A program made the position numbers and the translations under genes. From JANNNF01 sp040385825 (GTDB taxonomy: Bacteria; Pseudomonadota; Alphaproteobacteria; Rhodobacterales; Rhodobacteraceae), in assembly GCA_040385825.1 (NCBI GenBank), contig JAZKGQ010000006.1:496001-560000 (forward strand): 64,000 nt of DNA. Direction: 5' to 3'. The notes below the pieces were generated by a model, which saw only the letters and a program-made list of their open reading frames with translations, had not been told where the DNA came from and ran no database searches. This document shows, one piece after another, positions 33,518-41,878 of this stretch (its first letter is position 1; each line of letters opens with the position of its first letter).

Positions 33518-35362
33518 GTGTTCCGTTATTTTGAAACGCTTGTGGACCCGTACCGGCCCTATGCGCAGACCGACACCCCGCCCCGGCAGTTGTGGCCCTT
33601 TCTGAAGGATTACATCCGCCCGTTCCGGGGGGTGTTTGCGGTTACGGCGGCACTGTCTGTGGTGTCGGCCTTCGCCGATGTCGGGTTGATCTGGTACGTC
33701 GGGCGGCTGGTCGATCTGCTGTCCACCGCCACGCCTGCGCAAGCCTGGGCCAGCCACGGGGCCGAGATGATTGCCGTCGCGCTGGCGGTGCTGATCCTGC
33801 GGCCCATCTTGCTGGTTGCCAATGTGGCGCTGCTGCACAACACCATCTTGCCGAATTTCGGCACCATGATCCGCTGGCGCGCGCATCGCCATGTGATCCG
33901 CCAGCCGGTGGGATGGTTCGAGAGCGACTTTGCCGGGCGCATTGCCAACCGCATCATGCAGACCCCGCCCGCCGCCGGTGACGCGGTGTTTCAGGTGTTC
34001 GATGCCATGGCCTTTGCCAGCGTGACTGTGGTGGGGGCGGGGATCATGCTGGCCGATGCCGACCTGCGGCTTTTGGTGCCGTTGATCATCTGGTTCGTGC
34101 TGTATGCCGCCCTTGTGCGCTGGACGGTGCGCCGTGCGGGGCCAGCCTCCAAGGCCAGCAGCGACGCGCGGTCGGCGGTGACCGGGCGGGTGGTCGATGC
34201 CTATACCAACATCCATTCGGTCAAGCTGTTCGCCAATGATGATCGCGAGCTGGACTATGCCCGCGAGTCGATCGAACATGCCCGCCAGACGTTTTCGCAA
34301 GAAATGCGCATCGTCACCAAGATGGATCTGGCGCTGACCGTGCTGAACGGTCTGCTGATCGTGGCGATCACGGGCTGGGCGATCTTGTTGTGGTATCAGG
34401 GGTCTGCGACTGTGGGTACGGTGGCCGCGGCGACGGCCCTTGTGCTGCGGCTGAACAACATGACCTATTGGATCATGTGGGCCTTCACCAGTCTGGTGCA
34501 GGCCCTGGGTGTGGTGCAGGAGGGGATGGAGACGATCACCCACCCTATCGGCTTGGTCGATGCGAGGGCCGCCCCTGCGCTGGTGCTGACCAAAGGGCTG
34601 ATCGAAATTGACAACATCAGCCACCATTACGGGCGCGGGTCGGGCGGGTTGCAGAACCTGACGCTGACCATTCGACCGGGGGAAAAAATCGGGGTTGTGG
34701 GTCGGTCTGGCGCGGGGAAATCCACCTTGGTCAAGCTGATGCTGCGGTTCTACGATACCGAAAGCGGGCGGATATTGATTGACGGGCAGGATATTGCGGG
34801 CGTCACCCAAGACAGCCTGCGCGCCCACATCGGCATGGTGCAGCAAGACAGCAGCCTGATGCACCGGTCCGTGCGCGACAACATTCTGTACGGCCGCCCC
34901 GATGCGTCCGAGGCTCAGATGATCGCTGCGGCCAAACAGGCAGAATCGCATGACTTCATCCTGACATTGCAAGACCCTGCGGGCCGTACAGGTTATGATG
35001 CCCATGTGGGCGAACGGGGGGTGAAGCTGTCGGGCGGCCAGAGGCAGCGGGTGGCGCTGGCCCGCGTGATCCTGAAAGACGCGCCGATCCTGATTCTGGA
35101 TGAGGCGACAAGTGCGCTGGACAGCGAGGCCGAGGCGCTGATCCAGGATGCCCTGTACGGCGTGATGCAGGGCAAGACGGTGATCGCGATTGCGCACCGC
35201 CTGTCGACCATCGCGGCGATGGACCGGATCGTGGTGCTGGAGGACGGGCATATTGCGGAACAGGGCACCCATGCCCAATTGCTGGAGAGGGACGGGCTGT
35301 ATGCCCGGTTCTGGGCGCGTCAGTCGGGCGGGTTCATCGGGTTGGAGGATGCCGCCGAATGA
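33518..35362 (+). CDS. ABC exporter half-transporter (membrane and ATPase domains), first copy
   Basis: 614 residues: six transmembrane helices (about 35-330) followed by an ATPase domain with Walker A GRSGAGKST, signature LSGGQRQRVALARV and Walker B ILILDEATSALDSE, including the catalytic Glu. Type IV (MsbA-like) exporter of unknown substrate. I use GTG 33518, the first plausible start after cca; a clean CTATAT at 33481-33486 may be its -10 element. Overlaps the next exporter gene by four bases, suggesting a heterodimer. Confidence 0.85.
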   Translation: MFRYFETLVDPYRPYAQTDTPPRQLWPFLKDYIRPFRGVFAVTAALSVVSAFADVGLIWYVGRLVDLLSTATPAQAWASHGAEMIAVALAVLILRPILLVANVALLHNTILPNFGTMIRWRAHRHVIRQPVGWFESDFAGRIANRIMQTPPAAGDAVFQVFDAMAFASVTVVGAGIMLADADLRLLVPLIIWFVLYAALVRWTVRRAGPASKASSDARSAVTGRVVDAYTNIHSVKLFANDDRELDYARESIEHARQTFSQEMRIVTKMDLALTVLNGLLIVAITGWAILLWYQGSATVGTVAAATALVLRLNNMTYWIMWAFTSLVQALGVVQEGMETITHPIGLVDARAAPALVLTKGLIEIDNISHHYGRGSGGLQNLTLTIRPGEKIGVVGRSGAGKSTLVKLMLRFYDTESGRILIDGQDIAGVTQDSLRAHIGMVQQDSSLMHRSVRDNILYGRPDASEAQMIAAAKQAESHDFILTLQDPAGRTGYDAHVGERGVKLSGGQRQRVALARVILKDAPILILDEATSALDSEAEALIQDALYGVMQGKTVIAIAHRLSTIAAMDRIVVLEDGHIAEQGTHAQLLERDGLYARFWARQSGGFIGLEDAAE

Positions 35363-37215
35363 AAGCCTTGTTGCGTCTGGGTGATACGATTGATGCCTTC
35401 AAACCCGCCGAAGGCAATCCGCCGCAGGCGTTGTGGCGGTTCATGGACTGGTGCCTGCGCGGATCGTGGCCGATGCTGTGGGTGGCGGGCATTCTTTCCG
35501 GCATCGCGGGCGCGACCGAGGTGGTGTCGGCCATCGTGCTGGGCTGGGTGATTGATGCCGCGATTTCCTCGGGGCCGGAACGGTTCTTCACGGATCATCT
35601 GGGGCTGCTGGCCGGGTTCGTGCTGTTCTATCTGGTGCTGCGCCCGCTGTCCTTTGGCATTTCGGCGGCGTCGAACTCGATCATCGTGGGGCCGAACGTG
35701 ATGCCGCTGGTGCTGTCGCGCCTGCATCGCTGGACCCTGGGGCAGGCGGTCACGTTCTTTGACAACGATTTTGCCGGGCGGATCGCGACCAAGCAGATGC
35801 AGGCCGCGCGCGCGGTGACCGATGTGGCGACAGAGATCATCAACACGGTCTGTTTCGCGCTGGCTTCGGTGGTCGGATCGGTGGTGTTTCTGGTGGCGAT
35901 TGATGGGCGCGTGGCCTTGGCGCTGGCGGCGTGGCTGGTGGTCTATATCTTGCTGATCCGGTTTTTCATGCCCCGCGTGCGGGTCAATTCGGCATCGCGG
36001 GCGGCGGCGCGGGCGATGGTTTCGGGGCAGGTGGTGGACACCATCACCAATATCAAGACGGTCAAGCTGTTCGCCCATGCCGCGTTTGAAGACCGGGTGG
36101 CGCTGCAATCCATGGCGGTTTTCCGCGATCGCAGTCTCGAATTCGGGGTGATCTCTACCTGGTTCCGCCTGTCCCTGATGACGCTGGCCGGGGTGCTGCC
36201 CGTGCTGCTGATCGGCGGCACACTGGTCTTGTGGCAACAGGGCACGGCGACGACGGGCGAAATTGCGGCCTCGGGGGCCATTGCCCTGCGCATCGCGCAG
36301 ATGTCGGGCTGGGTCAGCTTTACCCTGATGTCGATTTATACTTCGGTGGGTGAGGTTGAGGACGGCATGCGCACCCTGTCTGCGCCGCATACTTTGGCCG
36401 ATGCGCCTGATGCGGTGGATCTGCCCCGCATCAGGGGTGAAATCCGGTTCGAGGATGCAAGCTTTGCCTATGGCGGCAAGCGGGGCGGGGTGTCGGGCAT
36501 CAACCTGACCATCCGGGCGGGGGAAAAGCTGGGCATCGTGGGGGCGTCGGGGGCGGGGAAATCCAGCCTCGTGTCGCTGCTGTTGCGGCTCTATGACTGC
36601 GAAAGGGGGCGGGTTCTGGTGGACGGGTTCGATGTGCGCGACGTGACGCAGGAATCGCTGCGCCGTCAGATCGGCATGGTCACGCAGGAAACCGCGATGT
36701 TCAACCGAAGTGCCCGCGACAACATCGCCTATGGCCGCCCCGAGGCCCCCGATGCCGACATCGTCGCCGCCGCCCGGTCTGCCGAGGCGCATCAGTTCAT
36801 CGAGTTGATGGCCGATCACAAGGGGCGCGAGGCCTATGACGCCTTCCTTGGCGAACGGGGGGTGAAACTGTCGGGCGGGCAGCGTCAGCGTATCGCGCTG
36901 GCCCGCGCCTTCCTGAAGGACGCGCCGATTCTGGTGCTGGACGAGGCCACATCGGCGCTGGATTCGGAAGTGGAGGCCAGCATCCAAGAGGCGCTGACCC
37001 GCGTGATGCAGGGCAAGACGGTGCTGGCGATTGCGCATCGGCTGTCCACCATTGCGGAAATGGACCGGATCGTGGTGCTGGAAGAGGGCCGGATTGTCGA
37101 GGAAGGCAGTCATACCGCGCTTTTGGCGCAGAATGGGCTTTACGCGCGATACTGGAACCGCCAATCCGGCGGCTTCATCGGGATCGAAGACGAAGACAAG
37201 GAAGCCGCCGAGTGA
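35359..37215 (+). CDS. ABC exporter half-transporter, second copy
   Basis: 618 residues, same architecture as its neighbour: six-helix membrane domain, then ATPase with GASGAGKSS Walker A, LSGGQRQRIALARA signature and ILVLDEATSALDSE Walker B. Both partners retain consensus catalytic residues, unlike heterodimers with one degenerate site, so each could also act alone as a homodimer. Coupled to the previous gene (ATGA) and to the following RNA methyltransferase (GTG overlapping TGA). Confidence 0.87.
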   Translation: MKALLRLGDTIDAFKPAEGNPPQALWRFMDWCLRGSWPMLWVAGILSGIAGATEVVSAIVLGWVIDAAISSGPERFFTDHLGLLAGFVLFYLVLRPLSFGISAASNSIIVGPNVMPLVLSRLHRWTLGQAVTFFDNDFAGRIATKQMQAARAVTDVATEIINTVCFALASVVGSVVFLVAIDGRVALALAAWLVVYILLIRFFMPRVRVNSASRAAARAMVSGQVVDTITNIKTVKLFAHAAFEDRVALQSMAVFRDRSLEFGVISTWFRLSLMTLAGVLPVLLIGGTLVLWQQGTATTGEIAASGAIALRIAQMSGWVSFTLMSIYTSVGEVEDGMRTLSAPHTLADAPDAVDLPRIRGEIRFEDASFAYGGKRGGVSGINLTIRAGEKLGIVGASGAGKSSLVSLLLRLYDCERGRVLVDGFDVRDVTQESLRRQIGMVTQETAMFNRSARDNIAYGRPEAPDADIVAAARSAEAHQFIELMADHKGREAYDAFLGERGVKLSGGQRQRIALARAFLKDAPILVLDEATSALDSEVEASIQEALTRVMQGKTVLAIAHRLSTIAEMDRIVVLEEGRIVEEGSHTALLAQNGLYARYWNRQSGGFIGIEDEDKEAAE

Positions 37216-38438
37216 TTTTGACGATAGACCGGCTGGGCCATCTGGGCGACGCCATAGCCACCGGCCCCGATGGTGCGGTGTTCGTGCCGCAAATGCTGCC
37301 AGGCGAGGTGGTTGAGGGCGAGGTTCAGGGCGACCGGATGGTCGCCCCACGCATCATCACCCCCAGCCCCAACCGCGTCAAACCGCCCTGCACCCATGCG
37401 CGCACCTGCGGCGGGTGTCTCTTGCAACATGCCAGAGACCCATTCGTGGCCGACTGGAAGACCGAGGTGGTCCGGTCCGCCCTGCAAGGGCAGGGGCTGA
37501 CTGCCGAGTTTCGCGCCATGCACACCTCGCCCGCGCGCAGCCGTCGCAGGGCGACGCTGGCCGCCCGGCGCACCAAGGGCGGTGCGCTGATCGGGTTTCA
37601 TGCGCGGGGGTCGGATACGCTGATTCCGGTGCCGAATTGCCAGTTGCTGCACCCCGATCTGATGGCCACCTTTCCGGGGCTGGAGGCGCTGGTGAAAATG
37701 GGCGGATCGCGGTCTGCCGAACTGTCGCTGACCGTCACCCGCACCGAAAGCGGGGCCGATGTTGTGGTCACGGGCGGCAAGCCGCTGGACGCGCAGGCCC
37801 GCATGGACCTTGCCCGCGTGACCGAAGCCCAGGGCTTTTCCCGCCTGACATGGGATGGCGAGGTGATCGCCCTGCGCGCTGCCCCGATGCAACGCTTTGG
37901 ACCTGCGCTGGTGTCGCCGCCGCCGGGGGCATTCTTGCAGGCGACAACTCCGGGAGAACAGGCCCTGCTGGCGGCGGTGGTCAACGCCATCGGCCCGGCC
38001 CGGCGGGTTGTCGACCTGTTTGCCGGGGTTGGCACCTTTGCCCTGCCGCTGGCCGAACGGGCCGAGGTGCATGCGGTGGAAGGCGACGCCGCCATGACCG
38101 CCGCGCTGCTGAAGGGCGCGAACAACGCGCAAGGCCTGCGACGGGTGACGGTGGAAACCCGCGATCTGTTTCGCCGCCCGCTGGAACCGGACGAGTTCAA
38201 GGGCATCGATGCCGTGGTCATCGACCCGCCCCGCGCCGGGGCCGAGGCCCAGACCGCCTGCCTTGCCGCGTCAGGCGTGCCGGTGATTGCGGCGGTGTCC
38301 TGCAACCCGGTGACCTTTGCCCGCGACGCAAAGGTGCTGCTCGCGGCGGGTTATGCGCTGGATTGGGTGAAGGTGGTCGATCAGTTCCGCTGGTCGGCCC
38401 ATGTCGAATTGTCAGCGCGGTTTTCAAGAAAGAAATGA
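37212..38438 (+). CDS. 23S rRNA/tRNA uracil-5-methyltransferase (RlmD/TrmA family)
   Basis: 408 residues. Cys60, Cys66 and Cys69 (CTHARTCGGC), with a further Cys in VPNCQLL, suit the [4Fe-4S] site of RlmD-like enzymes. The SAM domain has VDLFAGVGTFALPLAE, DPPRAG and the catalytic Cys in AVSCNPVTFARD. It lacks a clear N-terminal TRAM domain beyond a short beta-rich stretch. Methylates C5 of a uridine in 23S rRNA or tRNA; the position cannot be told. Starts with GTG overlapping the exporter stop. Confidence 0.9.
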   Translation: MILTIDRLGHLGDAIATGPDGAVFVPQMLPGEVVEGEVQGDRMVAPRIITPSPNRVKPPCTHARTCGGCLLQHARDPFVADWKTEVVRSALQGQGLTAEFRAMHTSPARSRRRATLAARRTKGGALIGFHARGSDTLIPVPNCQLLHPDLMATFPGLEALVKMGGSRSAELSLTVTRTESGADVVVTGGKPLDAQARMDLARVTEAQGFSRLTWDGEVIALRAAPMQRFGPALVSPPPGAFLQATTPGEQALLAAVVNAIGPARRVVDLFAGVGTFALPLAERAEVHAVEGDAAMTAALLKGANNAQGLRRVTVETRDLFRRPLEPDEFKGIDAVVIDPPRAGAEAQTACLAASGVPVIAAVSCNPVTFARDAKVLLAAGYALDWVKVVDQFRWSAHVELSARFSRKK

Positions 38439-38526
38439 CGCATCCGTGAGATCGTGAAACCCGTCTGGATTCGCCCGCGAATTTTCGCTATGCGACGCGA
38501 AACAAGCAAGAACAGGCGGCTTTTCG

Positions 38527-39018
38527 ATGCGGTTCATTCGGATTTTTGTGGTGCTGGCTTTGGCCTTCGGCCTGTCGGCCTGTGGATCGAAGTTCCGCAA
38601 ATACAATGGACCAGAGGTTACTCTGGTGCAGATCGACAAGACAAACCGCAAGGTTTACCTGTTCAACAACAGCAAGGTGCTGAAAGAATACGACATGGGC
38701 CTGGGCTTTGCCCCGGTTGGCCACAAGCAGGTCGAAGGTGATGGCCGTACCCCGGAAGGCCAGTATTTCATCACCCACCGCAATCCCAAGTCGCAGTATT
38801 ATCTCTCGGTCGGGATTTCCTACCCGAACGAGGCCGACCGCGCCTATGCAGCCTCGATCGGCAAGTCACCGGGCGGCGATATCTTCATTCACGGCGAGTC
38901 AAAGCAGAAACAGCGGCGGCGTGATTGGACGGCGGGGTGCATTGCCGTGAAAAACAACGAGATCGAACAGATCTATTCCATGGTCGAGCCGGGAACCCCG
39001 GTAATCATCCTGCCCTGA
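38527..39018 (+). CDS. L,D-transpeptidase lipoprotein (YkuD family)
   Basis: 163 residues. Signal peptide ends LSAC with lipid-modified Cys19. The YkuD catalytic motif is complete: His122 in FIHGES and Cys138 in WTAGCIAV. Such enzymes form 3-3 cross-links in peptidoglycan or attach lipoproteins to it. It is followed by a hairpin and the convergent CAP-domain gene, and a second L,D-transpeptidase lies 0.7 kb further on. Confidence 0.92.
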   Translation: MRFIRIFVVLALAFGLSACGSKFRKYNGPEVTLVQIDKTNRKVYLFNNSKVLKEYDMGLGFAPVGHKQVEGDGRTPEGQYFITHRNPKSQYYLSVGISYPNEADRAYAASIGKSPGGDIFIHGESKQKQRRRDWTAGCIAVKNNEIEQIYSMVEPGTPVIILP

Positions 39019-39025
39019 GGCGGCA

Positions 39026-39045
39026 ACAGGCGCTTATGCGCCTGT
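39026..39045. terminator. Hairpin between convergent genes
   Basis: ACAGGCGC-TTAT-GCGCCTGT, a perfect 8-bp stem with a 4-base loop 8 bp past the transpeptidase stop, containing the stop codon of the convergent gene. No T run follows, so termination activity is uncertain. Confidence 0.4.
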
Positions 39046-39552
39046 CACCAGCGTCCACCAGATCTTGCCATTGGGTTCCTGAAACCAGGCAAAACCGATC
39101 TCGCGTGCTGTGGGGTCCATGATGATCCCGCGGGTATCGTCCTGAAGCATCCAGGTCGACAGGGTTTCCAGCTCGGTCTGATAGGTTTCCGAGATCAGCT
39201 CGCCCACCAACCGCCCGCCATAGCCCACGCGCTGTACCCGCAGCAGCGGCGACGATCCGTCAGACCCGAAATGCCAGGGCCGGTTCTGCACCGACATGTC
39301 GCGCGAATGGGCGGCGGCGGCGGCGTTCAGGGCGGCGTTGAAGGCCAGCGGCGACAGCCCTTTGGCGCCACGCAGCGCGTTGACCGAATCCAGCAGCCGG
39401 AACGGGATCTTGCCCTCGTTCAGACTGTTGATCTTGTAGACCTGCGACAGCGGGCTGCCATCGGCGCCCACTTGCGGCCCGGATCTTGTTGTCGCCCCAC
39501 AGGCCGCCAGGGCCGCGACTGACCCAAGCAACACGAAACTACGTCTGTTCAT
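39034..39552 (-). CDS. CAP-domain (SCP/PR-1-like) lipoprotein
   Basis: 172 residues. Lipoprotein signal with Cys18 (ALAAC). The rest is a CAP domain: NALRGAKGLSPLAFNAALNAAA, with SRDM, HFGSDGSSP and REIGFAWF as in bacterial CAP proteins. These are secreted and of poorly known function, often linked to the cell wall. It lies between two L,D-transpeptidase genes, on the opposite strand. Confidence 0.87.
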   Translation of the reverse strand: MNRRSFVLLGSVAALAACGATTRSGPQVGADGSPLSQVYKINSLNEGKIPFRLLDSVNALRGAKGLSPLAFNAALNAAAAAHSRDMSVQNRPWHFGSDGSSPLLRVQRVGYGGRLVGELISETYQTELETLSTWMLQDDTRGIIMDPTAREIGFAWFQEPNGKIWWTLVTGA

Positions 39553-39666
39553 CTTTTTCCACCGGCGATACGGCCGACTGCCACGGCCTTGCCCCGTCTT
39601 TAACCAAACATCGGTGGCTGTTCAAACCCAACTCTGTGTGACAATCGCCGATGACAGCACTTTGAT

Positions 39667-39695
39667 TTGCGGCTTTCTGCCAAAACGCGTAATAT
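39667..39695 (+). promoter_or_regulatory. Candidate promoter of the second L,D-transpeptidase
   Basis: TTGCGG (39667-39672), 17-bp spacer, TAATAT (39690-39695), 33 bp before the ATG at 39728. Confidence 0.45.
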
Positions 39696-39727
39696 CATCA
39701 AAAATTCGAGCAGATCAGGAGAATACC

Positions 39728-40321
39728 ATGTCCGCCGACAAGCTGAACCGCCGCGCCATGCTGGGCGGTGCCGCCTTCGCCATGGGGGCGATGTCGCTGC
39801 CCGCCTTGGCCCAGCAGGCCGCCCCCGGCTTCACCCCGGCGGCCGCAGGCCCTGTGCGCAACAACGTGTCCAGCTTTCGGATGCTGAACTGGCAGGATTA
39901 TTTCAGCAATACGGCCAACGGGGCCATTCTGGTCGACATCACGTCGCGGGCGCTTCACTATTGGTCGGAAGATCAGACAATCTATCGTCTGTACCCCACA
40001 TCGGTCCCCTTGTCCGAGGATCTGACCCGCCGGGGCAGAACCGAGGTTGTGGACAAGAAGGTGAACCCCACCTGGCGGCCCACCCCGTCGATGCGCGAAC
40101 GCAACCCCGAATGGCCGGCGGTCGTTGAAGGGGGCTCGCCAGATAACCCCTTGGGATCGCGCGCGCTTTACCTGTCCTGGACCTATTACCGCATTCATGG
40201 AACGCAAGATACGCGCAAGATCGGGCGCCAGTCGTCGAACGGCTGTGTCGGCATGTACAACCAGCACGTCGAGGAGTTGTACGAGATGGCAAAGGTGGGG
40301 ACGCAGGTGTTGCTAATTTGA
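39728..40321 (+). CDS. L,D-transpeptidase (ErfK/YbiS/YkuD family)
   Basis: 197 residues with a signal sequence that contains an Arg-Arg pair (LNRRAMLGGAAFAMG), Tat-like but without the full motif. The YkuD active site is His157 (RIHGT) and Cys173 (SSNGCVGM). Start at ATG 39728 with AGGAG 6 nt upstream; an open frame reaching back to 39614 runs through the promoter. It likely cross-links peptidoglycan in the periplasm, with the lipoprotein paralogue at 38.5 kb. Confidence 0.93.
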   Translation: MSADKLNRRAMLGGAAFAMGAMSLPALAQQAAPGFTPAAAGPVRNNVSSFRMLNWQDYFSNTANGAILVDITSRALHYWSEDQTIYRLYPTSVPLSEDLTRRGRTEVVDKKVNPTWRPTPSMRERNPEWPAVVEGGSPDNPLGSRALYLSWTYYRIHGTQDTRKIGRQSSNGCVGMYNQHVEELYEMAKVGTQVLLI

Positions 40322-40366
40322 CGACACTTTGTTCAAGCAAGCAGGAAGTGCAGATGCCAGATTGCA

Positions 40367-40406
40367 ATTCCTCGTCCGTATTGGTTAGACAACGTGTACG
40401 AGGAAT
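40367..40406. repeat. Inverted repeat upstream of the 59-residue protein
   Basis: ATTCCTCGT (40367-40375) and its exact complement ACGAGGAAT (40398-40406), separated by 22 bp. It could be an operator or a leader hairpin for the gene at 40469. Confidence 0.45.
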
Positions 40407-40468
40407 AGTCTTGGGTGCGTGTCGTTGCCTCTGCAAAATTCGACGTCACGCGATAACTGGAGGTTAAC

Positions 40469-40648
40469 ATGAAGAAACTTGCACTTGCCGCTGCTTTGTC
40501 GGTCGCTGCTACCACTGCTTTCGCTGGCGGTCTGGCTGAGCCGGTTATGGAGCCGGAAGTTGTTGAAGCTGCGACCTCGTCGTCGGCTGGCGGCATCATC
40601 ATCCCGCTGCTGCTGCTGATCGTGATTGCGGCTGCTGCTTCGAACTGA
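40469..40648 (+). CDS. Small secreted or membrane protein, 59 residues, probably highly expressed
   Basis: MKKLALAAALSVAATTAFAG looks like a signal peptide; the remaining 40 residues have an acidic stretch (EPVMEPEVVEA), a Ser/Gly segment and a very hydrophobic tail (IIIPLLLLIVIAAAASN). GGAGG precedes the ATG and a strong terminator ends the unit, so it is monocistronic. 12 of 16 Ala codons are GCT, unlike the GCC/GCG preference of neighbouring genes, a sign of optimisation for high expression. I do not recognise a function; similar small proteins beside hemH are common in Rhodobacteraceae. Confidence 0.85.
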   Translation: MKKLALAAALSVAATTAFAGGLAEPVMEPEVVEAATSSSAGGIIIPLLLLIVIAAAASN

Positions 40649-40666
40649 TCTCAGTTCACGCTGGAT

Positions 40667-40700
40667 AAAGACGGCAGAGCGATCTGCCGTCTTTTTCTTT
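40667..40700 (+). terminator. Strong Rho-independent terminator
   Basis: AAAGACGGCAGA-GCGA-TCTGCCGTCTTT, a perfect 12-bp stem with a GNRA tetraloop followed by TTTTTCTTTT. It ends the 59-residue gene and, read from the other side, may also serve hemH. Confidence 0.93.
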
Positions 40701-40738
40701 TGTCGCGGCCCGCGCCGCTGACACCCGCAGGTCGCGCC

Positions 40739-41827
40739 TCAGCGCACCCAGCCCACCAGATTCTCGCCGATGATCGCCACCAGCGCCGCAATATGGGCGG
40801 CGTCGTCGTTCAGGCAGGGAATGTAGGTGAACGTCTCGCCCCCGGCATGTTCAAACGCCTCGCGGATTTCGCCGTTGATTTCTTCCAGCGTTTCGATGCA
40901 GTCGGCGGAAAAGGCGGGGGCCATGACGGCAATGTTCTTCTTGCCCTGCTTGGCCAATTCCGCAACATGTTCAACGGTATAGGGCTTCAGCCATTCTTCT
41001 GGCCCGAACACGGACTGGAAGGTGGTGTCGATGGACCCTTTGTCCCAGCCCAGCCGTTCGCGCAACAGGCGCGTGGTTTTCTGGCACTGGCAATGGTAAG
41101 GATCGCCCGACATAAGATAGCGTTTCGGCATGCCGTGATAGCTGGCCACCAGCACATCGGGCCGCTGCGCCAACCCCGCATAGGCGGTTTCGACAGACTT
41201 CGCCAAGGCGTCGATATACAGCGGATGGTCGAAATATTCGGCCACGGTGCGCACGGCGGGCTGGCGCTTTTCCTTCATCATGGCGCGGAAAAACTCGTCA
41301 TTCGCGGTGGCCGAAGTGGCCCCGGCGTAATGCGGGTACAGCGGGAAGAACACGATCTTTTCGCAGCCCGCATCCACCATCTCGCGCACCTTGGCCCTGG
41401 TCGACGGGTTGCCATAGCGCATGCAGAAATCGACCATCACCCCGTCGCCATAAACTGCCGCCAGCCCCTGCGCGATGGCCTCGGTCTGCGCCCGCGTGAT
41501 GGTCAGCAAGGGGGATTCGTTGCGTTCGTGGTTCCAGATCAGTTGGTAATTCTTGCCCGATGAAAACGGCCGTTTGGTCAGGATCACGGTTTGCAGCAGC
41601 GGTTGCCACAGCCAGGCCGAATAATCGACCACCCGCTTGTCCGACAGAAACTCGTTCAGATAGCGCCGCATTGACCAGTAGTCATAATTGTCGGGCGTGC
41701 CCAGATTGGCCAGCAGCACGCCGACCTTGGCCCGCCGCACCGCCGGATGATCGGCGGGCGCATGGGCCAGCCGCGCCGTGCCTGCGGCGATCAGGTCTTT
41801 GGGGTGGCCTTGCGTGGCATCCGGCAT
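40739..41827 (-). CDS. hemH: Ferrochelatase
   Basis: 362-residue enzyme inserting Fe2+ into protoporphyrin IX to give heme. VGVLLANLGTPDNYDYWSMR opens the domain; the metal-binding His is in VASYHGMPKRY, and the C-terminal acidic region FSADCIETLEEINGE is also typical. Length is usual for the family. It is the last step of the pathway in which HemJ (10 kb) acts just before. CTATAT on the minus strand at 41863-41858 may be its -10 element, though no well-spaced -35 was found. Confidence 0.95.
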   Translation of the reverse strand: MPDATQGHPKDLIAAGTARLAHAPADHPAVRRAKVGVLLANLGTPDNYDYWSMRRYLNEFLSDKRVVDYSAWLWQPLLQTVILTKRPFSSGKNYQLIWNHERNESPLLTITRAQTEAIAQGLAAVYGDGVMVDFCMRYGNPSTRAKVREMVDAGCEKIVFFPLYPHYAGATSATANDEFFRAMMKEKRQPAVRTVAEYFDHPLYIDALAKSVETAYAGLAQRPDVLVASYHGMPKRYLMSGDPYHCQCQKTTRLLRERLGWDKGSIDTTFQSVFGPEEWLKPYTVEHVAELAKQGKKNIAVMAPAFSADCIETLEEINGEIREAFEHAGGETFTYIPCLNDDAAHIAALVAIIGENLVGWVR

Positions 41828-41878
41828 AGCGGTCGATCCTTGAATGATCAGGGGGAGATATAGGCTTGTGCGCCGGGG

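Noticed and set aside
33398..37350. Two minus-strand open frames of 626 and 676 codons opposite the ABC exporters
   Set aside because: Low-complexity, His/Arg/Gln-rich translations over genes with intact ATPase motifs.
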